Below are positions 15,666-24,872 of a DNA stretch of 64,000 bases, in pieces. A program made the translations under genes and the position numbers. The stretch spans positions 310,001 to 374,000 of the forward strand of contig NZ_FXYA01000215.1 of NCBI RefSeq assembly GCF_900184965.1, in the 5' to 3' direction. Below the pieces are notes generated by a model that saw nothing but the letters and a program-made list of their open reading frames with translations, did not search any database and was not told the origin of the DNA. The first letter of the stretch is position 1. Each line of letters opens with the position of its first letter. Source of the stretch: Akkermansia muciniphila (lineage in GTDB: Bacteria > Verrucomicrobiota > Verrucomicrobiia > Verrucomicrobiales > Akkermansiaceae).

Positions 15666-18407
15666 ATGATGAAAGTTACTGCTATCCGAATAACGGCGGC
15701 ATGCCTGGCCGGCTCTTTTTCCCTTTATGCCGATACGGTTTCCGATCAGGAGGAGGCCGTATCGTCTACGGGAACCTATTCCGTGGCCGGGGCTCTCCGC
15801 CTGCCGGAAAACGTGACGAAGAGGGACGTTTACGGCATGAATGTGGGCTGGAAGCTGTTCAAGGGCCGGAAGGCACCGGAGGAAGCGGCCAGCCCGGATG
15901 GCGACGATTCTTCCTGGGAGTCCGTCAACCTCCCCAACGGCATTGAGCTTCTTCCGGAAGAGGCCAGCGGCTGTTCCAACTACCAGGGGCCGGTATGGTA
16001 CCGGAAAACTTTCATTCCTCCCTCCCGGCTGGAGGGGAGGAGGAACACCCTGTATTTTGAGGGCATCATGGGAAAGAGCGAGGTTTGGGTAAATGGAGAA
16101 AAGGCCGCGGAACATTTCGGCGGATATCTTCCCGTGATCGTCAATCTGGACAAGTGGCTGAAACCGGGACAAAAGAACGTCATCGCCGTGAAGGCGGACA
16201 ATTCCAACGACGCTTCCTATCCCCCCGGCAAACCCCAGGAAGGCCTGGATTTTTCCTATTTCGGCGGTATTTACCGGGATGTGTACCTCATTTCCACCGG
16301 TCCCGTGTATATTACGGATCCGAACGAGGCCGGCACCGTGGCCGGCGGGGGAGTTTTTTTCCGGACGGAATCTCTTGATCCCCGCACCCGCAAGGGCAAG
16401 GTAGAGGTGAAGGTTCAGGTGGCCAACCAGACGGATAAGGAACAGAAGGTGCGCGTGCAGGCGGTGATGACGGACCCCAAGGGGGTGGATCCCGCCGGGG
16501 AGACGGTCCCTTTGGCCATCCCACCCCATTCCACGGGTGAAGTGGATATCCCTCTTGTGCTTTCCAACGTGAAACCGTGGTCTCCGGACAATCCCGATTT
16601 GTATACGCTGAGCGTGGAAGTATGGGATGCCGCCGGAGGGGACCATGCCAAAGATCCGGTCCATCTGCTGGACAACCGTTCCATGAGGGTGGGCGTCCGG
16701 ACGGTGGAAATAACGGAAAAGGGGCTGGTGCTCAATGGAACCCTGTTTCCTGAAAAGCTGATTGGCGGCAACAGACACCAGGATTTTGCCATGCTTGGGA
16801 ATGCGGTGCCCAACAACCTGCAATGGCAGGATGCCGTGAAATTGAGGAAGGCTGGCATGCGCGTGATCCGGAGCGCCCATTATCCGCAGGACCCGGCTTT
16901 CATGGACGCCTGCGACCGCCTGGGCCTTTTCGTCATCGTCGCCACGCCGGGCTGGCAGTTCTGGGGCAGCGGCCCTTTTGCGGACCGGGTGTATGACGAT
17001 ATCCGCCAGATGGTGCGCCGGGACAGGAACCATCCCTCCGTGATGATGTGGGAGCCTATTTTGAATGAAACTCATTACCCGGCGGATTTCGCCAAAAAGG
17101 CCCGCGACCTGGTGCATGAGGAATACCCGTACAAGGGATGCTACACCGCTTGCGACGCGGTGGCTCAGGGCAATCAGCATTATGAGGTTCTGTATGCCCA
17201 CCCGGCTACAGGCGACAAACACTGGTCCATCAAGGAGAGGAAGAACAACAAACCTTACTTCACCCGCGAATTTGGCGATAACGTGGATACCTGGGCCGCC
17301 CACAATTCCACCTCCCGCGTGGCCCGGCACTGGGGTGAAGCGCCCATGATGGTGCAGGCCCTTCATTACCTCAAGACCTCGTTCCCATATACCACATACG
17401 ATACGCTGAACGCCGCTCCCGCCTACCATTTCGGCGGCTGCCTGTGGCATCCTTTCGACCATCAGCGCGGCTATCATCCGGATCCTTTCTACGGAGGCAT
17501 GATGGATGCTTTCCGTCAGCCCAAGACTTCCTATTTCGCGTTTATGTCCCAGCGTCCCCAGAAGACGCTCAACGGGTCCGGTTCCGGCCCTGTGGTGCAC
17601 ATTGCCAACGAATGCACTCCTTTTTCTCCGGAAGACGTGACGGTGTTTTCCAATTGTGATTCCGTCCGCCTGAGCGTCAACGGAGGGCTTCCGGTGGAAA
17701 AGAAGGTGGCATCCTGTCCCGGCGGCCTCAAGCGTGTGCCCGTCGTGTTCCCGAAAGCCTGGGATTTCATGGAAAACAAGAAGCTTGCCAGGTCCGGCAA
17801 GGAGGGCGCGGTGAAACTGGTGGCGGAAGGCCTGATAGGCGGCAAGGTGGTGGCCAGGCATGAAGTCCGCCCGGCCCGGAGAGCGGAAAAAATCCGGTTG
17901 ACTCTGGACCGGGAAGATGGCGTGGATTTGTACGCCAACGGTTCCGACGTGTTTGCCGTGGTGGCGGAGGTTACGGATGGCCGCGGAACGGTGAAGCGCC
18001 TGAATGATGAGGAGATTGTCTTTTCCGTGGAAGGTCCTGCCGAGCTGCTGACGGATTCTCCGGACGGCACGCTGACCCAGTCCGTTAAATGGGGTTCCGC
18101 TCCGGCTTTGGTGCGTCTGGGCGCCAAGCCCGGCACGGTGACGGTGAGGGCCTCCGTGAAGCATCCCGGCTCCCAAAAGCCTGTTTCCGGCGTTATAAAG
18201 TTTGACACGAAGGCTCCCGGGTTGAAAATGCTCTTTACGGAAGACGCCGTAGGCTGCGGGAAGAAAGCTGCCGGGACGCCGTCTTCCGCCGCGGCTTCTG
18301 TCTCCGAACGGGAGAAATCCCTTCAGATGGAGCTGGAAAAGGTGCGCCATGAACTGAACAGTTTGCGCAATGAAAAGGTGAGCGCCCAGCAAACCCACTT
18401 CGAATAA
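15666..18407 (+). CDS. Secreted glycoside hydrolase family 2 (beta-galactosidase-like)
   Basis: A 913-residue secreted protein that probably removes beta-linked sugars from host or dietary glycans. A signal peptide (MMKVTAIRITAACLAGSF) is followed by the GH2 sugar-binding sandwich (VWYRKTF, MGKSEVWVNGEKA), an Ig-like domain, and a TIM barrel. The acid/base Glu lies in WEPILNETHY (near residue 467) and the nucleophile in PYFTREFGDN (near 535). C-terminal Ig-like domains follow. The last 35 residues are an unusual charged coiled coil (LQMELEKVRHELNSLRNEK). The substrate cannot be told from sequence: galactosidase, glucuronidase or another beta-linkage is possible. The next gene starts 13 bases later and is probably cotranscribed. 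Confidence 0.88.
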   Translation: MMKVTAIRITAACLAGSFSLYADTVSDQEEAVSSTGTYSVAGALRLPENVTKRDVYGMNVGWKLFKGRKAPEEAASPDGDDSSWESVNLPNGIELLPEEASGCSNYQGPVWYRKTFIPPSRLEGRRNTLYFEGIMGKSEVWVNGEKAAEHFGGYLPVIVNLDKWLKPGQKNVIAVKADNSNDASYPPGKPQEGLDFSYFGGIYRDVYLISTGPVYITDPNEAGTVAGGGVFFRTESLDPRTRKGKVEVKVQVANQTDKEQKVRVQAVMTDPKGVDPAGETVPLAIPPHSTGEVDIPLVLSNVKPWSPDNPDLYTLSVEVWDAAGGDHAKDPVHLLDNRSMRVGVRTVEITEKGLVLNGTLFPEKLIGGNRHQDFAMLGNAVPNNLQWQDAVKLRKAGMRVIRSAHYPQDPAFMDACDRLGLFVIVATPGWQFWGSGPFADRVYDDIRQMVRRDRNHPSVMMWEPILNETHYPADFAKKARDLVHEEYPYKGCYTACDAVAQGNQHYEVLYAHPATGDKHWSIKERKNNKPYFTREFGDNVDTWAAHNSTSRVARHWGEAPMMVQALHYLKTSFPYTTYDTLNAAPAYHFGGCLWHPFDHQRGYHPDPFYGGMMDAFRQPKTSYFAFMSQRPQKTLNGSGSGPVVHIANECTPFSPEDVTVFSNCDSVRLSVNGGLPVEKKVASCPGGLKRVPVVFPKAWDFMENKKLARSGKEGAVKLVAEGLIGGKVVARHEVRPARRAEKIRLTLDREDGVDLYANGSDVFAVVAEVTDGRGTVKRLNDEEIVFSVEGPAELLTDSPDGTLTQSVKWGSAPALVRLGAKPGTVTVRASVKHPGSQKPVSGVIKFDTKAPGLKMLFTEDAVGCGKKAAGTPSSAAASVSEREKSLQMELEKVRHELNSLRNEKVSAQQTHFE

Positions 18408-18420
18408 GCGGAATACGCCA

Positions 18421-18894
18421 ATGATGCTAAGGGAAAAAATCGTCCGTTTCTGTCTGCTCCTGCTCCGGCTGGGGATGGGGGGCTTTTTCCTGTTCGTCGC
18501 GGTGCGCAAGCTGTTTCATCTGGACCAGCTTCAGGAGACGATCGACCGTTTCGCCATTTTCCCGGAGGCCTGGGGTCATCCCCTGGCCTGCCTGGGGGTG
18601 TCGTGTGAAATTGTGGTGGGGCTGGGGCTCCTGTTCCGCAGAACCTGCGCCGGGGCCGCGCTGCTGGGCAGCGCGCTGACATTCACGTTCGTGGCGTTAT
18701 TCGTCCAGGGCTGGGCCAGGGGGCTTTCCCTCTCCTGCAACTGCATCGGCGTGGAGAGGGCGGTAACCAGTTATCCCTTTGAAGTGGCCTGGAGGCTGGT
18801 CCTCTTTTTCCTCATGCTTATTCTCCTGTGGGATTCCTGCCGGAAGGGAAAAACGTACTTTAATGTGACCCGGCTGGATTTCAGTGAAATGTGA
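18421..18894 (+). CDS. DoxX/MauE-like membrane protein
   Basis: A 157-residue protein with four predicted membrane helices (for example FCLLLLRLGMGGFFLFVAV, VSCEIVVGLGLLF, ALTFTFVALFVQ and RLVLFFLMLILLW). The pattern fits the DoxX/MauE family of small quinone- or thiol-related membrane proteins. A LSCNCIG motif between helices 3 and 4 gives a Cys-x-Cys pair, as seen in MauE-like members linked to disulfide chemistry. It follows the GH2 gene by 13 bases, though no functional link is evident. Two ATG codons are tandem at the start. Confidence 0.65.
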   Translation: MMLREKIVRFCLLLLRLGMGGFFLFVAVRKLFHLDQLQETIDRFAIFPEAWGHPLACLGVSCEIVVGLGLLFRRTCAGAALLGSALTFTFVALFVQGWARGLSLSCNCIGVERAVTSYPFEVAWRLVLFFLMLILLWDSCRKGKTYFNVTRLDFSEM

Positions 18895-19177
18895 CCGGAA
18901 GGAAAGACTCCTGCCGTTTTCCGGTTCGGGATAATTTCCGGGAAAATGTTCCGGGAGAGGAGGCCGGGAACCATCGGGCGGGTAGTGACGGCGGGCATGG
19001 TAATCCCGAATGAAGCCGCAGGACGCCTGCAAGGCCAATGGTTACGCCCTGCTCCATATAAGGGGCTTCCATGCAGCCGCATGGAAGCAGGCCGGGGAAA
19101 TGGCCGTTTTGCGCGCCTTTCCCCGGCAGGACGGTTCATGTCCTCATGTTGTCAACGATGCCGCCGTCCGCTCCGTA

Positions 19178-20257
19178 TTACAGCCTGTGGCCGAAAGAGT
19201 CTTCCGGCGTCAGGGATTTGACCAGTTCCAGCAGCAGCTTGATGGTGTTTTCCACATCTGTCAGAGAGGCCGTTTCCACCGGGGAATGCATGTAACGCAG
19301 GGGGAGGGACACCAGCGCGGAGGCCACGCCGTCGCGGGAGATGTAGATACTGTCCGTGTCCGTTCCGGTGCGGCGTCCGGCGGCTTCATGCTGGAGCGGT
19401 ATTTTGTTCTTGTCCGCCACGATTTCCAGACGGGCCACCAGATTGGGATGGTTGGCCGTGCCGTGGATGACCGCTGGGCCGCCTCCAAGCCTGATATCGC
19501 CAAATTTGCCCTTGTCCAGTCCGGGCGAGTCCGTGGCATGAGTCACGTCAATGCAAATGGCCGCGTCCGGGCGCAGGCGGTGGGTAATCATTCCCGCGCC
19601 AATGCAGCCCACTTCTTCCTGCACGGCGTTGACGAGCACCACGTTCCAGGCGACGGGCTTTTTCAGCTTGCACAGTTTGCGGGCTATTTCCGACAGGATG
19701 AAGCCGCTCAGCCGGTTGTCCAGTGCCCGGCATACCAGCTTGTTTTCATTCATCAGCATGGGGCCGTCGCAGTAAACGCCCACATGGCCCACGCGCAGCC
19801 CGAGTTCCGCTACTTCCTTGTCGGAGGAGGCGCCTACGTCAACGTAAATTTCCCAAATCTTGGGTTCCTTTTCTCCGGGTTCCCGCAAGTGGATGGCCGT
19901 GTTTCCGGTTACTCCCATCACTTCGCCCTGGGAACCCAGGAAGCGCACGCGGCGCCCCCGCGCGATGGCCGTATCCGTGCCGCCTACGCGTTCCACATAC
20001 AGGAAGCCGTCCTTGGTGATATGGCGGATCATGAAGCCGATTTCATCCGCGTGGGCTTCAATCATCAATGTGGGGGCTTCTTCCGCGTCCGCGTGGAAGA
20101 CGGCCCAGGTATTTCCGTAGGTGTCGCACTGGACGTCTTCCGTATATTTGCGCAGTTCGTCCGCCCAGATGCGCTGGGCGTCTATTTCAAAGCCGGACGG
20201 GCTGGGTGTTTCCAGAAGTTCCGTTAAGAATTCAAGGCTGTCGTCGCTGATCTTCAT
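19178..20257 (-). CDS. M42 family metallopeptidase (glutamyl/aminopeptidase type)
   Basis: A 359-residue cytosolic aminopeptidase of the tetrahedral TET-like family that removes N-terminal residues from short peptides. The dinuclear metal site is complete: EAHADEIGFM (His), CRALDNRLSG (bridging Asp), NAVQEEVGCIGA (catalytic Glu and metal Glu), DVTHATDSPG (Asp) and a late His near RYMHSPVE. A beta-barrel subdomain sits between the first two. The ATG at 20257 gives the family start MKISDDSLEFLTELLETPSPSG, and an earlier in-frame ATG at 20284 adds residues not seen in the family. It is probably transcribed alone. Confidence 0.92.
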   Translation of the reverse strand: MKISDDSLEFLTELLETPSPSGFEIDAQRIWADELRKYTEDVQCDTYGNTWAVFHADAEEAPTLMIEAHADEIGFMIRHITKDGFLYVERVGGTDTAIARGRRVRFLGSQGEVMGVTGNTAIHLREPGEKEPKIWEIYVDVGASSDKEVAELGLRVGHVGVYCDGPMLMNENKLVCRALDNRLSGFILSEIARKLCKLKKPVAWNVVLVNAVQEEVGCIGAGMITHRLRPDAAICIDVTHATDSPGLDKGKFGDIRLGGGPAVIHGTANHPNLVARLEIVADKNKIPLQHEAAGRRTGTDTDSIYISRDGVASALVSLPLRYMHSPVETASLTDVENTIKLLLELVKSLTPEDSFGHRL

Positions 20258-20337
20258 GGCTTTTGTATAGCACCGTTCCGGCATGCGCTCAACAGGAAAG
20301 CACGGCTCCTGCAGTGGAGCTCTTTTTGAAGGCGGGG

Positions 20338-20376
20338 AATAAAAGGCCCCGACTGCGCAGGAAGCAGACGGGGTCT
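20338..20376 (-). terminator. Intrinsic terminator of the purine operon
   Basis: On the minus strand a hairpin of GACCCCGTCTGC with GCAGTCGGGGCC (two mismatches), followed by TTTTATT, lies just after the stop of the SDR-like gene. It closes the purC to SDR-like transcript. Confidence 0.7.
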
Positions 20377-20401
20377 GGAAAAAGTTTTTTTGACCGGGGG
20401 G

Positions 20402-21181
20402 CTAGGACTGTTTGTCCGGGGAAAGCCCCGCCAGAACGTCCTGCTTGTCCATGATATAACCGGTGTCCGGATCGTGGTACTGAGTGGAGTAAACGGATGT
20501 TCTGGCGCTTCCGTACGGGTCCGTTTCCTTCGCGACGGGGAGGCGGTTGACCAGGGAAGGGAAGCACTGCTCCACCAGTTCAAAGGCAGTGACGGGTTCC
20601 GGCACCAGATTCACGGAAAAGATGCCGCACTCCCAGGCTTTTTCCACGTCCCTGACCAGGCGGTGCATGGGATAAAGCTGGTGGCGTTCCAGCAGGGCCA
20701 CGTCCAGCTCTTCCGTCCCTTCCGGAACTTCTGCCAGCAGATCCGCCACACTCATGCCTGCTCCCGTTCCGGTGACTTCCGGAAGGTAAACGGTCAGCAC
20801 GCGGCCGAACCGGAGGTTAATGAAGTCTTTCAACTCCACCAGAGCCGCCAGCCATTCGTCCTCCGGTTCACGGAGCAAGGGGGAAAGTTCATTGCCCGTT
20901 TCCGGCTGGGTGTCAATGCTGGTGATGTAGGTCACCCGTTCCGCCTTTACATCATGCAGGAGATCAATCAGGGTTTTAACCTGAGCCAGAAAGGGAGCCG
21001 TATTCCGCCGGATAGCCGTGCCCCCTTCCCGGAGGGAGGGGCAGATAATGACGGCCTGCCCGAATTCCTTGCCGCGCAGCAGGGACAGGTTGGTTTCATC
21101 AATCAGGTAGTCAAAATACCGTTTTGAGGACCAGAAAGCGCCGAGGGCGCAAGAGGAACCGATGAGGACCGTGTCTGTCAT
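20402..21181 (-). CDS. SDR/NAD-dependent epimerase-like protein of unknown role in the purine operon
   Basis: A 259-residue protein with weak features of the extended short-chain dehydrogenase fold. These are an N-terminal GSSCALGAF in place of the dinucleotide loop, YITSIDTQ (strand 5), RVLTVYLPEVTGTG (strand 6) and VNLVPEPVTAFELVEQCF near the C-terminus, which resembles the substrate-domain end of epimerase-like proteins. The classic Tyr-x3-Lys is not evident. It starts 39 bases after purQ and ends at a terminator, so it is the last gene of the purine operon. No purine enzyme of this kind is known to me. The fold assignment is tentative. Confidence 0.5.
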   Translation of the reverse strand: MTDTVLIGSSCALGAFWSSKRYFDYLIDETNLSLLRGKEFGQAVIICPSLREGGTAIRRNTAPFLAQVKTLIDLLHDVKAERVTYITSIDTQPETGNELSPLLREPEDEWLAALVELKDFINLRFGRVLTVYLPEVTGTGAGMSVADLLAEVPEGTEELDVALLERHQLYPMHRLVRDVEKAWECGIFSVNLVPEPVTAFELVEQCFPSLVNRLPVAKETDPYGSARTSVYSTQYHDPDTGYIMDKQDVLAGLSPDKQS

Positions 21182-21220
21182 GGAATGAGTGCGGGGAAAG
21201 AGGTTGCGGGGGATGAACCT

Positions 21221-21928
21221 TTATTTCAGGGCGTCAAAGGCGGATTTGAAGAGGAAGTACCCCCAGCCCCAGTCTTCGTTGCCGGCCCAGTCCTTGTCAT
21301 AGTGGTGGCGGGGCAGCAGAAAGCGTTCCGGGTGGGGCATCAGGCCCATGGCGCGCCCGGTGGAATCCTGGAGGCCGGCGATGCTGCATTCGCAGCCGTC
21401 GCGGTTGTCCACGTACTGGAGAGCCACATTTCCGGCGGCCAGGTATTTTTCCGCATCTCCGGGGCGGGTGACCAGGCGCCCTTCCGCATGGGCGGAGGGC
21501 AGTTCGAATTCGTCCGGCAGGCCCTGGAGGAAGGGAGAGTCTTTGGCTACTTTCACCAGTTTGGCCCAGACGCATTCAAAGCGTTCCTTTTTATTGTCAA
21601 TCAGGCTGGAATCGGGAAGAATACCCAGCTTGGTGAGAATCTGGAACCCGTTGCAGATGCCCAGGAGCATGCCTCCACCGGCGTGGTGCCGCTGCAGGGC
21701 ATCCCCCAGGAAACGTTCCGTTTCCAACTGGGCCAGGCGGCCGCTGGTGACGTAGTCCCCGTAGCTGAAGCCGCCTCCCAGGACGACAAGCTGGGATTTG
21801 GCGACATGTTCCGGCGTAGCCGTGGCGATGGGCTGGATCTGGGTGGAGAAACCTGCCGCGCGCAGGGCGCGTTCCGTTTCCACGTCGCAGTTGGTGCCGG
21901 GGTATTTCAGTAAAAGTGCGTGAGGCAT
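21221..21928 (-). CDS. purQ: Phosphoribosylformylglycinamidine synthase subunit PurQ (glutaminase)
   Basis: A 235-residue class I glutamine amidotransferase. It releases ammonia from glutamine for PurL in the fourth step of purine synthesis. The nucleophile elbow LLGICNGFQIL holds the catalytic Cys, the GGFSYGDYV motif lies upstream, and MGLMPHPERF provides the catalytic His and Glu. Length is typical of stand-alone PurQ. It lies 48 bases after purL, in the order purC-purS-purL-purQ. Confidence 0.96.
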   Translation of the reverse strand: MPHALLLKYPGTNCDVETERALRAAGFSTQIQPIATATPEHVAKSQLVVLGGGFSYGDYVTSGRLAQLETERFLGDALQRHHAGGGMLLGICNGFQILTKLGILPDSSLIDNKKERFECVWAKLVKVAKDSPFLQGLPDEFELPSAHAEGRLVTRPGDAEKYLAAGNVALQYVDNRDGCECSIAGLQDSTGRAMGLMPHPERFLLPRHHYDKDWAGNEDWGWGYFLFKSAFDALK

Positions 21929-21976
21929 ATTGGTAGAAATGAATCGTTGGTTTGGTAAGATGCCGGTTTCGGGAGA

Positions 21977-24379
21977 TCAATAATAGGGGGTAAGTCCGTC
22001 CTTCCAGAGCTTTTTGAGGTTGGCGATGTCGCAATCCAGCACCTTTTCTCCGCCGCAGCAGGTGGCCGTGAGGCGCTTTTCTTCCGTAACGCTGCCGATG
22101 CAGGCGCAGGGGAATCCGTCCATAGCCGTTTCAAAATCCGCGGCGAATTCCGGGTCCACCTCCACAAGGATGCGGCCCGTGCTTTCGCTGAACAGGGGGA
22201 CTGCCGGGGATTTCCAGCCGTTGACGGTCGGAACCTTCGTGAGATCCAGCCGGACGCCTCCCTTGCCGGAAAAGGCCATTTCCGCCGCCGTGACGGCCAG
22301 GCCGCCTTCGGAAATGTCATGGGCGGAGAGCACCAGGCCGGAAGTCAGGGCGCTGTAGTAGGCTTTGTACAGTTCCATGTTCACCGCGCAGTCCGTCTGG
22401 GGAACCTTGCCGTCTTCCACACCGTGGGTGCGGGCGAAGACGGAGCCGCCCATCTCGTCTTCCGTATGGCCGATGAGGTACAGCAGGCTGTTGTTCCGCC
22501 TCAGGGAAGAACCAATGACGTGATCCGGGTTTTCTACCACGCCGAAGCCGGAGCAGAGGAAGGTGACGGGCACGTTGATGGGGCCGTCTTCCGTTTCAAA
22601 GTAGTTGTAGAAGGAGTCCTTGCCGGAAATGAAGGGGGCATTGTACGCGTCCGCCGCCTTGGCGATGGCTTTCACGCATTCCACCAGGCGGCCGAGTTCC
22701 GCCGGATCTTCCGGATTGCCCATGCAGAAGTTGTCCAGCAGGCCGATTTTGTCCGGATTGGAGCCTACCAGGATGAGCTGGCGCACGCATTCATCCACGG
22801 TGCCGGTCCCCATGGCGTAGGGATCCGTTTTGCCCCATTCCGGAAGAATGGCGCAAGCCATGGCCATGCATTTGTCCGAGCCGTCGATGTCCACCACGGA
22901 ACCGTCTTGCGGGGCGTCCGCCTGCGCGCCCGCCAGGGGCTTCAGGATGGTGTTGCCCTGCACCTCGTGGTCGTACTCGCGGATGATGGGTTCCCGGGAG
23001 ACGATGGCGAAGTCTCCCATCACGGTTTCCAGGGATTTGTTCAGGTCCTTGTCCGGGAGGGGCTGGCCTGTGAGCGCCTTGCCGGGGGTGAATACGGATT
23101 CCAGCTTCTTGATGGGGGCGTCATGCAGCTTGGAGTTGTCCAGGCAGCAGACGAGTTCCCCCCTGTGCCAGACCTTCAGAATTCCCGTGTCGTCGGAATG
23201 GCCCAGGACGGTCAGTTCCGTCTGGAAAGTGTCTGCCAGCTTCCGGAGTTCCGGAAGGTCTTTTTCCTCCACGGCCATCACCATGCGTTCCTGGGATTCC
23301 GACAGGAAGATTTCCCAGGAGATAAGGCCGGGTTCCTTGAGAGGGGCGTTGTCCAGGAAAATTTCGCCTCCTGTGACGGAGAGCATTTCTCCGGCGGCGG
23401 AAGAGAAGCCGCCGGCGCCGCAGTCCGTAATGAAGACGATGAGACCGCGTTCGCGCGCTTCCAGAATGAAGTCCAGCGTTTTCTTCTCTTCAATCGGGTT
23501 GCCGATTTGCACGGCGGTGAAGTCTTCCTCATGGGAGGCTTCATCCAGGGCGGCGGAAGAGAACGTGGCTCCCTTGAGGCCGTCCCGTCCCGTGCGCCCG
23601 CCGATGACGATCACCTTGAGACCGGGGCGCATTTCCTTCAGGATGTCGCCGCGCGGAATCACGCCGGCGGTGCCGCAGAAGACGAGGGGGTTGTAAATGT
23701 ACGTGGGGTCAAACTGGATGGCGCCGTTGACAGTAGGAATGCCCATGCGGTTGCCGTAGTCGCGCACGCCGCGCACCACGCCGCGCATGATGCCCAGGGG
23801 GTGGATGACGTCCGGGGCGGTGATGTCCGCCGGATTCGTGTCCGGGGCGCCGAAGCAGAAGACGTCCAGGGAGGCGATGGGTTTGGCGCCCTTGCCTGCG
23901 CCCAGGATGTCGCGGATGACGCCGCCCAGCCCGGTGTTGGCTCCGGCATACGGTTCAATGGCGGAGGGGTGGTTGTGCGTTTCCGCTTTCAGGCAGACGG
24001 CCAGGTTGTCGTCCAAGGCGATGAAGCCGGCATTGTCGTCGAACGCGCTGAGCACGAAGCCCGGCTTACGTTCCATGATTTTTTCGGAAGGTTTCTTGAT
24101 GTAGGTTTTGAACAGGCTGTTCACCGTTTCCGGCGCGCCTCCGTTGACGCTGTGGCTGATGGAGGCGGAGAAGATGCGGTGCTTGCAGTGTTCCGACCAC
24201 GTCTGGGCGATTACTTCCAGTTCCACGTCAGTGGGATCGCGGTCGATTTCCCGGAAGATCTGCTGGACGACTTCCATGTCCTCACGGGACAGGGAAAGTT
24301 TCTGCTTCTTGCTGAGTTCAAGCAGTTCGTCGCTGCTCAGGTTCCTCACGGGAACGGTTCGGTAGGTTTTGGCGGACAT
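21977..24379 (-). CDS. purL: Phosphoribosylformylglycinamidine synthase subunit PurL
   Basis: An 800-residue small-type PurL that converts FGAR to FGAM with ATP and ammonia from PurQ. It contains the two AIR-synthase-like repeats. Visible blocks are WSEHCKHRIF near residue 65, LAVCLKAETHNHPSAIEPYAG and GGRTGRDGLKGATFSS in the first repeat, and FISGKDSFYN and LSAHDISEGGLAVTAAEM in the second. It is some 50 residues longer than common small PurL proteins. It needs PurS and PurQ as partners, and both flank it. The gap to purS is 21 bases. Confidence 0.96.
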   Translation of the reverse strand: MSAKTYRTVPVRNLSSDELLELSKKQKLSLSREDMEVVQQIFREIDRDPTDVELEVIAQTWSEHCKHRIFSASISHSVNGGAPETVNSLFKTYIKKPSEKIMERKPGFVLSAFDDNAGFIALDDNLAVCLKAETHNHPSAIEPYAGANTGLGGVIRDILGAGKGAKPIASLDVFCFGAPDTNPADITAPDVIHPLGIMRGVVRGVRDYGNRMGIPTVNGAIQFDPTYIYNPLVFCGTAGVIPRGDILKEMRPGLKVIVIGGRTGRDGLKGATFSSAALDEASHEEDFTAVQIGNPIEEKKTLDFILEARERGLIVFITDCGAGGFSSAAGEMLSVTGGEIFLDNAPLKEPGLISWEIFLSESQERMVMAVEEKDLPELRKLADTFQTELTVLGHSDDTGILKVWHRGELVCCLDNSKLHDAPIKKLESVFTPGKALTGQPLPDKDLNKSLETVMGDFAIVSREPIIREYDHEVQGNTILKPLAGAQADAPQDGSVVDIDGSDKCMAMACAILPEWGKTDPYAMGTGTVDECVRQLILVGSNPDKIGLLDNFCMGNPEDPAELGRLVECVKAIAKAADAYNAPFISGKDSFYNYFETEDGPINVPVTFLCSGFGVVENPDHVIGSSLRRNNSLLYLIGHTEDEMGGSVFARTHGVEDGKVPQTDCAVNMELYKAYYSALTSGLVLSAHDISEGGLAVTAAEMAFSGKGGVRLDLTKVPTVNGWKSPAVPLFSESTGRILVEVDPEFAADFETAMDGFPCACIGSVTEEKRLTATCCGGEKVLDCDIANLKKLWKDGLTPYY

Positions 24380-24400
24380 GTGGATGGGAAAGAAAAAGGG

Positions 24401-24847
24401 TTAGGCGATGGTCCAGTTGTGAATGGCAGGGTTGCAGACGTCCTTGGCAAAGCGCGCCGCCAGGGTTTCCTTGTCTCCCTGGCCGAAGATGTACACGCGC
24501 TGGGTGATTTTCAGGCCGTCCAGAGTAAAGCCCATATTCCGGCGTCCGCGGTAGTTTTGCAGGATGGCTTCTTTTTCCAGGTCCAGGGCGCCGGCTTTCA
24601 TGCCGTAGTCAATCGTGAACAGGGCTCCTTCCAGAATGGGCGCGTTCTGTTCCGTGCATTTCTGGGAAATGGGGTCCACCAGCACACTCAGGAGATATTC
24701 GCGGGCTTTTTGTTCGTCCCCGTTGATTTCTACGGTGTAAACGCGGCTGCGGCGGAACGTGAGGCCGGCGTTCAGGGGGGTATAGAGCAGGGCGTCCGCG
24801 TTGGCGGCGGCCTGGAACCGGCTGATAACTTCAAAGTGGAGGGTCAT
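24401..24847 (-). CDS. purS: PurS, tandem-domain form
   Basis: A 148-residue protein between purC and purL. The C-terminal half has PurS features: YGMKAGALDLEKEAI (in place of the GVLDPxG motif), a middle GFTLDGLKITQRVYI and an end CNPAIHNWTIA that matches the usual NPVIExYxIE tail. The N-terminal half ends with YLLSVLVDPISQ, which looks like a second, more diverged copy. Normal PurS is about 80 residues and works as a dimer joining PurL to PurQ. Here the dimer seems to be one chain, as in the N-terminal domain of large PurL. The ATG at 24847 is preferred over a TTG at 24856. Confidence 0.75.
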   Translation of the reverse strand: MTLHFEVISRFQAAANADALLYTPLNAGLTFRRSRVYTVEINGDEQKAREYLLSVLVDPISQKCTEQNAPILEGALFTIDYGMKAGALDLEKEAILQNYRGRRNMGFTLDGLKITQRVYIFGQGDKETLAARFAKDVCNPAIHNWTIA

Positions 24848-24872
24848 ATTGCTCAAGAGTGTGGTAAAATGA

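Noticed and set aside
15462-18509. A 1015-codon minus-strand frame opposite the GH2 gene
   Set aside because: It is a shadow of the GH2 gene, which has a signal peptide and intact catalytic motifs.
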